This document shows positions 41,650 through 51,355 of a stretch of 64,000 nucleotides of DNA, piece by piece. Where the stretch lies: positions 1 to 64,000 of the forward strand of contig JAKVCY010000114.1 of assembly GCA_022448425.1 (NCBI GenBank). Direction: 5' to 3'. The stretch comes from Thalassotalea sp. (lineage in GTDB: Bacteria > Pseudomonadota > Gammaproteobacteria > Enterobacterales > Alteromonadaceae). The notes beneath the pieces were generated by a model. The model was not told where the DNA came from and did no database searches. It saw only the letters and a program-made list of their open reading frames with translations. The translations under genes were made by a program, and so were the position numbers. Every line of letters begins with the position of its first letter. Position 1 is the first letter of the stretch.

Positions 41650-43737
41650 ATGGGTATGAATCAATTGTTAAGCCCTAATCCAGAAATGAATCACATTTGG
41701 CACAGCATTTTCGCCAAAGCCAAGGATCCAATAGTGATCTTTTCAAAAAATAAAATTAGCGACTGTAATCAAGCAGCGGTCGATTTTTTTGAATTAAGCA
41801 GTATTGAAGAGTTTATAGCAACAAATCCAAGCGCCTTATATCCAGAATATCAGCCTGATGGTCGAAGCTCTTTCGAGAAAGCCAAGCACATGTTTGCACT
41901 AAGCAAGAAACGTGGCTCGCATCAGTTCTTCTGGGTTCACCAAAGCGCAAATCAAACACTTAAGCGTGTTTTGGTCCGTCTAACCGATATATCTACCGAT
42001 GGCGACGAAATCTTCTTCGGTCAACTTTACAGCCTTAAAGACCCAAAAGAATTGCTGTGGGACGACGTAGACAAATTAAGTACGTCAAATCAGCAGTTAA
42101 TCAAGCAACTTAACCAACCACTTTCGCAAACAGGCAACAACCAGAGTGAATATGAATTGTTGCACCAACACAAGCGCGCTTTAGATGTAAGCGCTATTGT
42201 CTCTAAAACAGACGTAAATGGCGTCATCACATACGTTAACGATTATTTTTGTAATATCTCCGGCTACGCTCGAGAAGAACTGCTGGGCAAAACCCACAAC
42301 ATTGTCAACCACCCCGAAATGCCAAAAGAAGTGTTTGCCGAACTATGGCAAACCATCTTAGGAGGCAATGTGTGGCAGGGGGTTATTCAAAACAAAACCA
42401 AAACGGGTCAAGCCTATTTTGTTTCAAGTACCATCACGCCAATCCTTAATGACAGTAATGAAATTAGTGAATTTATTTCGATTCGTCACGACATTACTGA
42501 GTTGTATGAGAAAGAAAACATTATTTTGTCGAGCATGACAGATCACGAAACCAAACTCGGCAATAAAGTAAAGCTTCTGAACGAGATAAGAACAGGAAAA
42601 TATAGTCAATTAGCTTTGTGTCGAGTGAACGAATTCTTGAATATTCAGCGCGTATACACCAACCAGAACTATCTAACCTTATTAAATGAACTGGTCTCAT
42701 TTATTAAAAAAAACCTGCCTGACGGCATTGATTTGTTTCGAGTTAACGAAAATTTATTTGGATTATTACTGAGAAAAACGGCATACGAGCTAGACCTAAC
42801 CGTTTACAGCAAAGAGCTCAATAAAGCGGTAAATCGTCACAAGTTTAAATTCAATAAAATAAAAATATCGCTGTCGACCACGATAGGGATTAGCGACATA
42901 GATAACACTGATAAGAGTTTTAGCGATGCATCTTTGGCGCTAAGCTATGCCCGCAAGCACAACCTGCAAGTTAGCCTGTTTCAGAAGAACAATAACTTAC
43001 AAGGGGAAGTATTAAACTCACTCATTTGGGTGCAAAAGCTAACCGATGCCATCAAACAAAATGGTTTTTCCATTTTTGGTCAAGAAATCTATGACCAGCG
43101 CGGAGATTACTACTCCACCGAGATTCTGATGAGATATAAAGACGTCGAACAAAACCGTTTCGTATCTCCGGCTCTTTATTTAGATTATGCCCGACAAGCT
43201 AAACTCTACGATGCAATAAGCCAAACCATTATTATTAAAGCATTCGGTTTTTGTCTTTACCATCAACAACGTATTTCAATCAATATTGAGTATGATGATA
43301 TCGCGAACGAAGCCACAAAAAATCTAATTTTTACCATGTTGAGGCAAACGCGCTTAGGACATCTAATAACGTTTGAGTTAGTCGAATCACAACGTTTTGA
43401 CATGGAAAGTGAGCGGTTGGCAGAGTTCCTTAACGAACTAAAAACCTTTGGTTGCTCAATCGCTGTTGATGACTTTGGCACTGGTTACTCAAACTTTGAT
43501 TACTTAACAAGGCTTCCAGTGGACCTTATCAAAATCGACGGTTCACTTGTTAAAGACATTATTGAGAATGAGAAACACCAAGCGATTGTTAAGTCTATCG
43601 TCAGTTTTGCCCACGAGTTAGGTATCGAAGTTGTAGGCGAATTTGTCGCTTCAAAAGCAATTAGCGACTGCCTTACAAAACTAAATGTCGACTACTTACA
43701 AGGCTTTTACCTAGATGAGCCGCAACGCCTCCTTTAA
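41650..43737 (+). CDS. PAS-domain c-di-GMP phosphodiesterase with degenerate GGDEF
   Basis: About 695 aa, no membrane helix: N-terminal PAS-like domain (WHSIFAKAKDPIVIFSKNKI), second PAS/PAC of the Aer type (ITYVNDYFCNISGYAREELL, FISIRHDITELYE), a degenerate GGDEF lacking the signature, and an EAL domain. EAL residues seem intact: EILMR, NIE, FELVES, VDDFGTGYSN, IKIDG, GEF and LQGFYL, so c-di-GMP hydrolysis is likely, tuned by redox or ligand sensing in the PAS domains. The track start lies in the nfsB remnant; ATG 41650 or 41656 is likelier though no good ribosome-binding site is seen. A terminator follows. Confidence 0.8.
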   Translation: MGMNQLLSPNPEMNHIWHSIFAKAKDPIVIFSKNKISDCNQAAVDFFELSSIEEFIATNPSALYPEYQPDGRSSFEKAKHMFALSKKRGSHQFFWVHQSANQTLKRVLVRLTDISTDGDEIFFGQLYSLKDPKELLWDDVDKLSTSNQQLIKQLNQPLSQTGNNQSEYELLHQHKRALDVSAIVSKTDVNGVITYVNDYFCNISGYAREELLGKTHNIVNHPEMPKEVFAELWQTILGGNVWQGVIQNKTKTGQAYFVSSTITPILNDSNEISEFISIRHDITELYEKENIILSSMTDHETKLGNKVKLLNEIRTGKYSQLALCRVNEFLNIQRVYTNQNYLTLLNELVSFIKKNLPDGIDLFRVNENLFGLLLRKTAYELDLTVYSKELNKAVNRHKFKFNKIKISLSTTIGISDIDNTDKSFSDASLALSYARKHNLQVSLFQKNNNLQGEVLNSLIWVQKLTDAIKQNGFSIFGQEIYDQRGDYYSTEILMRYKDVEQNRFVSPALYLDYARQAKLYDAISQTIIIKAFGFCLYHQQRISINIEYDDIANEATKNLIFTMLRQTRLGHLITFELVESQRFDMESERLAEFLNELKTFGCSIAVDDFGTGYSNFDYLTRLPVDLIKIDGSLVKDIIENEKHQAIVKSIVSFAHELGIEVVGEFVASKAISDCLTKLNVDYLQGFYLDEPQRLL

Positions 43738-43810
43738 AAGGGCGTATCTGCATTTCAGCACGTTCAAGTTATAACGCTAACAGCTAAACATATTCTCGAA
43801 ATACGGTCAT

Positions 43811-43848
43811 AAAAAAGCCGCAGTGAAATACACTCAAAGCGGCTTTTA
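43811..43848. terminator. Bidirectional terminator between EAL and RND genes
   Basis: AAAAGCCGC and GCGGCTTTT pair around a ~17-nt loop with A/T runs on both sides, between convergent genes. Confidence 0.75.
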
Positions 43849-43870
43849 CTATTGAAATAGTGGTTTTTTA

Positions 43871-46800
43871 CTAGTGTGCGGTGGCGTTTGGTTGATCCTT
43901 AAGGATTGCCACCAACAGCGCAGGTAAAAAGGTTAATGTCAACAGAGTGGACACCATGATGCCGCTCAACACAATAACGCCGACACCACGATATAACTCA
44001 GTACCTTCACCAGGAATAAGTACTAAAGGCGCAAGGCCAAAAATAGTGGTAGCCGTCGACATAAGAATTGGCTTTAAACGTTTACTGAGTGCCGCAAACA
44101 CCGCCTCTTTCACCTGCATTTCCTGTGATTGAATAAATCGTCGAGTTTGGTCAACAATTAAGATAGGGTTATTAACCACGGTCCCCAATAAAATGAGGAA
44201 ACCAAGCATAGTGATCATATCAAATGGCTGATGATATGCAGGCAGCCCTACGCCAGACAACACGCTATTGAAGCCGTTAACCAGAATAAGCCCCAATAAG
44301 CCACCTGCCATGCCCAGAGGAACCGTCGCCAATATGAATAGCGGGTAACGCCAATGCGTAAATATTGCCACCAATAGCAAGTAGCTCAATACCAACGCGA
44401 TGACAAAGTTCCCTGATAAGGAGGCCTTAGTCGCTTCAAGTTGGTCAGCGGCACCACTAATACTTACTTTAATGCCTTGAGCGATTTTACCCTCTCGCCA
44501 AAGCGTCGGCAGCAGCTTCTCTCTCACCATTTGCTCGGCCGTCTCGAGCGCTAGCTCACGTGGAGGAATAATATAGACAGTCACCGTGCGATTACCGTCA
44601 ACACGACGTACCGAATTACTATTCTTGCTTTCAATAAGATCCGCCAGTGCGTGCAAAGGTAAAATATTACCATCAGGCGTTACAATGGGTGTGCTGGCAA
44701 GCTGGTCGAGATTTTGCTCGTTGCCAGCTCCACTAAACATAAAGATATCGACTTTGTCATCATTAAGTATGAACTCATCAACGTAAGCACCATCACTCAT
44801 AGCAGCCACAGCATAACCAAAGTCGCTATTGTCGATACCAAGCTCAGCCAAACGTTGCCACCTCGGCTGAATTTCAATAAGCGGCTGTTCAAGTGTTAGT
44901 GAACCGGGATCAGAATTTATCTGAGGGTTCTCAAATACAACATTGGCTTGTTGGTAAACCGCTTCAGCGGCTTGGTACAACTCCAGTATATTACTACCCG
45001 CAATATCGACAGCAACCGCCCTCGTGCCACCATCATTACTAGAAATAATAGAACCACGTGAAGAGAATGCACGCATCCCTTCGTAACTTCTAAACTTCTC
45101 GGTAACGGCGTCCATCATTTCGTTGATATTGCTAGCATCAACGGGAGCACTCAAGAACCAAATACGTCCAACCGAAACCGACATATTGTAATACTCAAGC
45201 GGTGGCATATTTGTTTTACCAGTGTCAAAATCGGCACTATCGGCATTCACGAATTGGTCAAAGTATTTCCTTAGTTCACTGCCTATCTTCTTCATCTCAG
45301 AGAGATTATAACTTGGCGGCGCAATCATCATCGAGAATGCTTTCGGCTCTTCACCTTCTGGCAAATACTCTGCGGCTGGCATCAAGCTATAAGCAGCCCC
45401 TAAAATGACCAAAACAAATGCCGCTGAAGCAATACGTGCTTGACTAACAGTGCGTGTAAATATTTTGGCTAAGCTCAACCATTTATCAGACAAAGTAAAT
45501 TGTTTCCCTTGCTTTAAATCTGCCTTCTTGCCTAAATTTGCCAACGCCACAGGGACAACAAAAATAGCGATTAACATTGACGCGATAATCGCGCCTGAGA
45601 TTGCAATAGCGATGTCTGAATAAAGCTGACCAGCTTCTTGTTGAATGAACAAGATAGGCGCAAATACCAATACCGTTGTCGCCGTTGAAGCCAGCACTGC
45701 CGGCCAAACTTCGGTGACTCCATTTATCGCCGCTTGTATTTTGCTCACGCCTTGACGCTTCGCTTGTACAATTGACTCCAACACCACGATGGTATTATCG
45801 ACAGTCATGCCAATAGCAAAGGCAACACCAGCAAGTGAAATGACGTTAATTGTTCGACCAAAGGCCATCAGTGAAAAGAATGCTGCAATGGTACACAGCG
45901 GAATACCTAAAACCCCCACTAGCGTCGCTTTACCCGAGCGAAGGAAGAAGTACATCACTAGTGTCGCCAGCAATGCCCCAAGAGCAAGGTTGGTCCATAC
46001 ATTTTCTAGCGAGCTACGAACATATTTAACGTCGTCACTGGTAAGGATAAGCTCTAAGCCATTTTGAACTAATAGTTCTTGGTTAATATCTTCCACTAAT
46101 GGCAGCATTGCGTCTTTAATCGCTAACACATTAGAACCACTTTCACGGCGAATCGATAAGCTGATCGTTCGTTCGCCATCTTTAAATGATAAGCCGCGAG
46201 TTTCAAAGTGATCTAAGGTCACCGTAGCAACATCTTTAAGTAAAATATTCGCGTTGTCTTTTCGACTGATGATTAAATTCTCAAGCTCGCTAAGTTCTTC
46301 AAATCGTCCAATAACGCGCAGTAAATAACGACTTTTACCACTTTCGATATCACCAGCAGAGCTGTCAGAATTTCTATTTCGGATAGCACTGCGCAGTTCA
46401 GGTAGGCTAATACCGCGCTGTGCTAGACGGGCTGCGTCTACTTTAATTTGAATCTGTCGTTGAGCACCGCCACCCACACCCACTTCGGATACGCCAGAAA
46501 CGCTTTCCATACGAGGCCTGATAAAGTCGTCAGCAAAGTCTCTTAGTAAATCCGCATCAAGTTGTAGCGGATTGCCTTTAACAGGCTTGAGGACGAAGTA
46601 CATAAACGCATTGCCAGAAAAAGAACTAGAAAAAAGTCTTGGCTGGTCAACATTTTCGGGATATGCAGGTACTTGGCTAAGCGCATTGTTCACGCGAATC
46701 AATGCATCGTTTGCATCAACACCAAAAGGAAATTCGAGCTCGATATTAGCCTCACCCATTTCAGCATATGACACCATGCGCGTAAGGTTTGGCAAGCTGC

Positions 46801-47008
46801 GCAGGTAACGTTCCTGCTCTATCAATATTTCTTTTTCAACATCTTGTGGTGTTGCACCAGGCCAACCTGTCTGCACGGTAATCGTTCGCACTTCAAGGTC
46901 AGGGATCATTTGAACAGGAATGTTAAGGGCGCTAACCAGCCCTAAAATGGTGGTGATAAGCACCACCACAGCAACTAAAATCCCTCGATTTACTGCGGCA
47001 GCAATCAT
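43871..47008 (-). CDS. RND-family efflux permease
   Basis: A 1045-aa inner-membrane transporter of the AcrB/HAE-1-like RND superfamily with 12 helices and two large periplasmic loops. Marks: VALVVLITTILGL-like first helix (VAVVVLITTILGLVSALNIP), GVAFAIGMTVDNTIVVLE with the proton-relay Asp pair region in helix 4, and VNNPILIVDQ in helix 10. It drives drugs or other toxic compounds out using proton flow. Start overlaps the stop of the adaptor gene by one base. No outer-membrane TolC-type gene is adjacent, so it must borrow one. Confidence 0.88.
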   Translation of the reverse strand: MIAAAVNRGILVAVVVLITTILGLVSALNIPVQMIPDLEVRTITVQTGWPGATPQDVEKEILIEQERYLRSLPNLTRMVSYAEMGEANIELEFPFGVDANDALIRVNNALSQVPAYPENVDQPRLFSSSFSGNAFMYFVLKPVKGNPLQLDADLLRDFADDFIRPRMESVSGVSEVGVGGGAQRQIQIKVDAARLAQRGISLPELRSAIRNRNSDSSAGDIESGKSRYLLRVIGRFEELSELENLIISRKDNANILLKDVATVTLDHFETRGLSFKDGERTISLSIRRESGSNVLAIKDAMLPLVEDINQELLVQNGLELILTSDDVKYVRSSLENVWTNLALGALLATLVMYFFLRSGKATLVGVLGIPLCTIAAFFSLMAFGRTINVISLAGVAFAIGMTVDNTIVVLESIVQAKRQGVSKIQAAINGVTEVWPAVLASTATTVLVFAPILFIQQEAGQLYSDIAIAISGAIIASMLIAIFVVPVALANLGKKADLKQGKQFTLSDKWLSLAKIFTRTVSQARIASAAFVLVILGAAYSLMPAAEYLPEGEEPKAFSMMIAPPSYNLSEMKKIGSELRKYFDQFVNADSADFDTGKTNMPPLEYYNMSVSVGRIWFLSAPVDASNINEMMDAVTEKFRSYEGMRAFSSRGSIISSNDGGTRAVAVDIAGSNILELYQAAEAVYQQANVVFENPQINSDPGSLTLEQPLIEIQPRWQRLAELGIDNSDFGYAVAAMSDGAYVDEFILNDDKVDIFMFSGAGNEQNLDQLASTPIVTPDGNILPLHALADLIESKNSNSVRRVDGNRTVTVYIIPPRELALETAEQMVREKLLPTLWREGKIAQGIKVSISGAADQLEATKASLSGNFVIALVLSYLLLVAIFTHWRYPLFILATVPLGMAGGLLGLILVNGFNSVLSGVGLPAYHQPFDMITMLGFLILLGTVVNNPILIVDQTRRFIQSQEMQVKEAVFAALSKRLKPILMSTATTIFGLAPLVLIPGEGTELYRGVGVIVLSGIMVSTLLTLTFLPALLVAILKDQPNATAH

Positions 47009-48123
47009 TATTGATTACCACGCGATAATGACTTGTTTGAAGGTTTAGTACGGACTGATTCATTGTCTTTTAACAATGCTACACCACTAACTACAACACT
47101 TGCCTGGTTAGGCACGCCAGTCACGGCTACCCAGTCCCCCTGTTGCGTTACTGTTTGAATCAGGTGACGTTGTGTTTTACCTCCCACAACCGAGAATACA
47201 CTTTGACCGCCATCTGGATGCTGTTTTATCGCAGACTTAGGCAACCAAACGGTTTCCTGTTCACTGGCTGGCACACTAATTTCAGCCATCGCAGACATTC
47301 CCGCCATAAAGTTTTTATTATCCGGAAGATAAACGAGTCCAGTCACAGTGCGATTACTGCTATCAGCGACTGCCACAATACGGTTTAAGGTTGCATCGAT
47401 AGCCTCAGCCTGAGTGAAATCTGGAGTTACCTTTACCGCAACACCGTCGCTTGAACTGAGCGCCAATAAGTACTCTTGAGGAATTGCTACATTAAGCCTT
47501 AAATCGTCTTGTTTTACCAAGTTAAAGACTGGCGTTTGCTGTGTAACCCACTCACCCAAGTTCACATAGCGCTTAGCAATAACACCTGAAAATGGCGCAT
47601 ACAACGTATGACGGTCAAGCGTCTCCTTTTCTTTCGCTAGCAATGCCTTTTCACGACTAAGCTCTGCCTTGGCAATATCTACATCTGCTTGACGCTCTGC
47701 CATCAAGGTTTCTGCCACTAGCTGTTGTTTGGACAAGGTGATAATTTCCGCCAACAAACGATCAGCTTCTGTTAGTGCGGCTTTTGCAGCTGCGACTGAT
47801 GCTTGCTGCTGAGCGACACCGTGTTTGGCAAGTTCGGTGTCTAGCACTAATAGCTTATCGCCCGGTTTTACTAAATCTCCAACTTCCACTGATAGCTCAG
47901 CAACAACACCTGACTCGAGTTGCGCTAATTGCGCATTTTGTGTTGCCTCAACTGTACCAATTAACGTTAAGGTTGCTAGAGATGTATCTGCTTCTGCCTT
48001 TATGATTTCCACTTCAGCTGGCTGAGTATTTGCATTTGCTACTGCGCTGTAACTTGTGAATGACATTAAGACTAAACAGCCAAGCAGGTAACAAGATTTT
48101 ATGGGGGACGTAATCTTTCTCAT
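47008..48123 (-). CDS. RND efflux periplasmic adaptor (membrane fusion protein)
   Basis: A 371-aa adaptor with signal peptide (SCYLLGCLVLMSFTSYSAVA), a lipoyl-like domain (GVVAELSVEVGDLVKPGDKLL), an alpha-hairpin coiled coil (~100-160), the second lipoyl half (LYAPFSGVIAKRYVNLGEW) and beta-barrel/membrane-proximal domains. It bridges the permease and an outer-membrane channel. First gene of the two-gene operon. Confidence 0.88.
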   Translation of the reverse strand: MRKITSPIKSCYLLGCLVLMSFTSYSAVANANTQPAEVEIIKAEADTSLATLTLIGTVEATQNAQLAQLESGVVAELSVEVGDLVKPGDKLLVLDTELAKHGVAQQQASVAAAKAALTEADRLLAEIITLSKQQLVAETLMAERQADVDIAKAELSREKALLAKEKETLDRHTLYAPFSGVIAKRYVNLGEWVTQQTPVFNLVKQDDLRLNVAIPQEYLLALSSSDGVAVKVTPDFTQAEAIDATLNRIVAVADSSNRTVTGLVYLPDNKNFMAGMSAMAEISVPASEQETVWLPKSAIKQHPDGGQSVFSVVGGKTQRHLIQTVTQQGDWVAVTGVPNQASVVVSGVALLKDNESVRTKPSNKSLSRGNQ

Positions 48124-48457
48124 GAATACCTTTTAAAACTCTAAACGATAATTATTTTCATTAAAGTATATTATCTTAATCTAGATCTCAGTCAATTTGC
48201 GACGACTAACTTACTGATTACGATAAACGAATAGTAACAATTTAAGTCAATAGTTAGTTTAGAGCTAGTTCGCTGTTTTACATTAATTTGATATTCGTTT
48301 GGTGGTTATTTGTTTGGTATTAGTTAGGTGCTAGCTTGATGGGCGAATTAGAATCGCCCTGCCAGATACATAAGAAAAGCCTAGTATGACAAGCTAATGG
48401 TAAGAAAAGTTAATAGGAAGAGAAAATATCTTGCCGACCACGCCGGCAAGTGAGTTA
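48124..48457. other. Intergenic region upstream of the RND operon
   Basis: About 334 AT-rich bases between the NUDIX gene end and the adaptor start. It must hold the RND promoter; no regulator gene, repeat or terminator with a T-run was found. Confidence 0.4.
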
Positions 48458-48973
48458 TTAGAGTAATTCTTTGACAATAAGTTTCAGCAGATACGTCTCG
48501 CGCTCAATCGACATACCTTTTTTATCACTTTCAGCAATAGTCTTTTGATTGTGCGAAATCGCTTTGTGAATATTCATCCATACCGGACGCATACCATTGT
48601 TTATCTCATGCGCTTCAAGAGATGTCTCTTTCAGTGTCGAATCAATATTACAGGTATAACAATAAGACAGCATATGTATCGCATCAGCATCGTCTTTGTA
48701 CCAAGGTCGGTATTCTTCATAAAGGCCAAATGGACTTATGTTGGTAATATTTTGTGCGCCAGTTTCCTCTGACAGTTCACGTTTTAAACCGTCAATTTTA
48801 TTCTCACCTTCATCAATACCGCCGCCAGGCAGAGAATAGTCGTGATAACGCTCAGTAAATAGCAATAGGATATTCTCACCATCGAGCACAATGGCTCGAG
48901 TCGCTTCTCGAGTGAAATAGCTCGCTTTATCTAGATTTACCGCCGGATGAATAGTTTGTCTCAAGTTACGCAT
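48458..48973 (-). CDS. NUDIX hydrolase
   Basis: A 171-aa NUDIX enzyme with the full box GGIDEGENKIDGLKRELSEETGA (quoted in part: GGGIDEGENK ... RELSEETGA), which binds metal and cleaves nucleoside-diphosphate-linked substrates. The surrounding YHDYSLPGGG is typical. Substrate is not predictable. It stands alone. Confidence 0.85.
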   Translation of the reverse strand: MRNLRQTIHPAVNLDKASYFTREATRAIVLDGENILLLFTERYHDYSLPGGGIDEGENKIDGLKRELSEETGAQNITNISPFGLYEEYRPWYKDDADAIHMLSYCYTCNIDSTLKETSLEAHEINNGMRPVWMNIHKAISHNQKTIAESDKKGMSIERETYLLKLIVKELL

Positions 48974-49193
48974 TAATAATTCACTATCAGTTGTTCATAA
49001 AAGAAAACAATCAAAGGGCGCGTAGTGTAAAGCCTATTACTGTTAATGCCTACGCAAAATCTATTTATTATTCATCGAAATTTAATATTTCTCTGCTAGT
49101 TTTAGCGCTATATTTGGATAGGTTGCGTCCGCGTTATCCTAAACAGCACGTATAGATGTTACTCGTACTCATTCGACAAACCGAAATCCACTC

Positions 49194-50036
49194 ATGCGCA
49201 AGATAAAGACCGCTAGCGGCATAACACTTCATTATCAAGATAGAGGAAAAAAGTCTCAGCCAACCATTGTATTAATCGTGGGGCTAGGCGCACATATGAC
49301 AGTTTGGCCAGATGAGCTGTACTTTGGTCTTGTAGAAAATGGATTTCGGGTTATCCGATTTGATAATCGAGATGTTGGACTGTATAGCCAGTTTGATAGC
49401 TACGGCAAACCTAACCTGCTGAAAACTTGGTTAGGTAGAAAGCTACCTCTTAGAAACTCCCTTCTCTATACACTCGAGGACATGGCGAACGATGTTATTG
49501 AACTAATGTCTGCGCTGAAAATAAAAAAAGCCCATTTGGTGGGCGCCTCCATGGGCGGTATGATCGCGCAAATTATTGCTGCGAAGTATAAAAAGAAAGT
49601 ACTGAGCTTAACATCAATTATGTCGACAAGCTCTTATCCAGAAGTTTCAAAGTCGAACTTAAAAGTTATGCTAAAACTTGCTAAGCGCCCATCCTCACAC
49701 AATAAAGAAGCAGCAATTCGATACAACGTAAAACTTAATCAATTGATTGGAAGCCCAGCATATCCGATAGACGAAGCTACCTTGCACCAACAAGCAACAG
49801 CGGCGGTAGAACGTCACTACAGCCCCGCAGCTTTCCAACGACAGCTCGCCGCAATCACAGCCGCTGGGTGCAGACGACAATTGGTGAAAAAGATTAAGGC
49901 CCCTACTTTAGTCATTCATGGTTCAAGAGACCCGATTATTCCCCTATGCGCAGGTGTTGATACCGCGAACAAGATTAAGAAAGCCAAACTAAAAGTAGTC
50001 GATGGCATGGGGCATGACTTCCCACCAATACCATGA
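49194..50036 (+). CDS. Alpha/beta-hydrolase-fold protein, possibly frameshifted at its end
   Basis: A 280-aa alpha/beta hydrolase: IVLIVGLGAHMTVWPD (oxyanion region), FRVIRFDNRDVGLYS, nucleophile elbow VGASMGGMI, acid in IHGSRDPIIPL and His in DGMGHDFPP. Such lipase/esterase-like enzymes have broad substrates. The protein ends immediately after the catalytic His, whereas relatives usually run ~20 residues further. A -1-frame ORF overlapping the stop (50033-50146) supplies a fitting helical tail, so a late frameshift is suspected. Confidence 0.75.
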   Translation: MRKIKTASGITLHYQDRGKKSQPTIVLIVGLGAHMTVWPDELYFGLVENGFRVIRFDNRDVGLYSQFDSYGKPNLLKTWLGRKLPLRNSLLYTLEDMANDVIELMSALKIKKAHLVGASMGGMIAQIIAAKYKKKVLSLTSIMSTSSYPEVSKSNLKVMLKLAKRPSSHNKEAAIRYNVKLNQLIGSPAYPIDEATLHQQATAAVERHYSPAAFQRQLAAITAAGCRRQLVKKIKAPTLVIHGSRDPIIPLCAGVDTANKIKKAKLKVVDGMGHDFPPIP

Positions 50037-50146
50037 ATAAAATGACAAAATGGCTAACAAAACATGTCGAGAAAGCAGAGCTAAAAAAAGAGCAAAGAAA
50101 GCAGAAAAAACTATCAAGCCTAACCAGCAAAATTGATTTGAAATAG
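50033..50146 (+). other. Frame-shifted tail of the alpha/beta hydrolase or coupled small ORF
   Basis: A 37-codon ORF starting inside the hydrolase stop (ATGA overlap): MNKMTKWLTKHVEKAELKKE... Its TKWLTKHVEKAE resembles the last helix of related hydrolases (ending such as ITRHAxKAE). So it is probably the original C-terminus, displaced by one base, rather than a new gene. Confidence 0.5.
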
Positions 50147-50558
50147 ACCTTATCTCACGAATAGGCCAACCTTGATCTAAATTTGAAGCAAAGATCGTCT
50201 TGAATAAGCTTTGAACAACACTTGATTTTCTGTGACTGGGTATAAGTATTTTAATTCACCAAGTTGCTATCTTATTGGTCTTGTTGCATTATTTCCCACC
50301 GTATCTAGCAGCCTTCATCAAGATCCCTTGAAAGAAAACGATCTGTTTAGCGATCGCTAAACAATCAGAAAGTCTAAATGAATTCCTCATCAGCTCAACA
50401 ATGCTGACATCGAATTTGCCATCTATGCGTCATAAAATGCAAACGCCAAAAGCCAATTAACATTTGAACAATCGGTCAAAAAAAGTACTAGACAACGTTG
50501 GCATTCCGCCTTACTACTATAAGAGTATCTTCGCACTAAAATGAAGCAAGGAAGTTAA
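50147..50558. other. Intergenic region with an 18-bp palindrome
   Basis: About 410 bp of non-coding or decayed sequence. The only marked feature is the palindrome GTTTAGCGATCGCTAAAC at 50345-50362. Confidence 0.4.
50345..50362. repeat. Perfect 18-bp palindrome GTTTAGCGATCGCTAAAC
   Basis: Both halves are exact reverse complements with no spacer; the centre is GCGATCGC. It may be a regulator or recombinase site. Such length is unlikely by chance at a given point, but the role is unknown. Confidence 0.6.
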
Positions 50559-51355
50559 ATGAAACTAATAAAATACCTTTCCATTTCCGTGATAAATGTA
50601 TGCGTTTCTAGTCATGTTTTTGCGTAAAACAATGGTGAGTTTGACAAGTTCATGGGGGAGGATTCTCGTTCTAAATATGCCATTAACTACACAGATTACG
50701 ATGCGATTTTAAAGACCTTTGTCATGCCAATGGGCAAATCGAGTCGAGCACAAGCTAAGAAAAGTAAGGCCACTGTTGGCACTCGTTTAAAAAACAATAT
50801 CAATAAACTTACAGCACTCGAAGGTAATCGCTTTTTATTTGAAGCTTTTAAAGATAAGGAATACAAACAGCTAATTAGCGATATAAGACGGAGCCTGGAG
50901 GCAATTCCAGACCAAATGCAATTAAGCGCTTTCAACAAAGAAGAGCAGCTAGCGTATTGGCTCAACCTTTACAATATCTCAATGCTTGATGAACTTAACA
51001 AGTAATATCCTGTTAAAAAGCTGAAATATTTATTCGACGACGACTCGTTTATGGCGCAGGACATTTTGACGGTATCAGGCGTCAAGTTGAGTTTAAACGA
51101 CATTCAATATCGCATCCTAGCCAAGAAGTACGACCACGACCCGTTGATTAACTATGGGCTTTACCAAGGCATTATAGGTTCACCTAATTTAAAAAACCGA
51201 GCTTACACGGGTGGTAATGTTTATGAAGAGCTAACGGATAATGCTGTAAACTTTGTGAACTCCAATCGTGGTACGTACGGTAAAAATAAAAAAGCATTTC
51301 GCGTCTCGAGTTGGTACAAAAGAAACGAAGTGTTTTTTCCAGACTTTAAAGAAGA
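50559..51355 (+). pseudogene. DUF547-family exported protein gene, two nonsense codons, 3' end lost
   Basis: One frame from 50559 reads a signal peptide (MKLIKYLSISVINVCVSSHV), TAA at codon 23, DUF547 sequence (AIPDQMQLSAFNKEEQLAYW, LNLYNISMLDELNK), TAA at 51003, then more DUF547 (YPVKKLKYLFDDD, GLYQGIIGSPNLKNRAY). All pieces share a frame, so these are fragments of one gene; the track's 50652 and 51051 ORFs are not separate genes. Near 51350 the homology stops and MscS-type sequence in another frame begins. DUF547 function is unknown. Confidence 0.8.

Noticed and set aside
51268-51355. N-terminal part of the 186-aa track ORF
   Set aside because: It is DUF547 coding DNA in a wrong frame; MscS similarity begins only near 51356.
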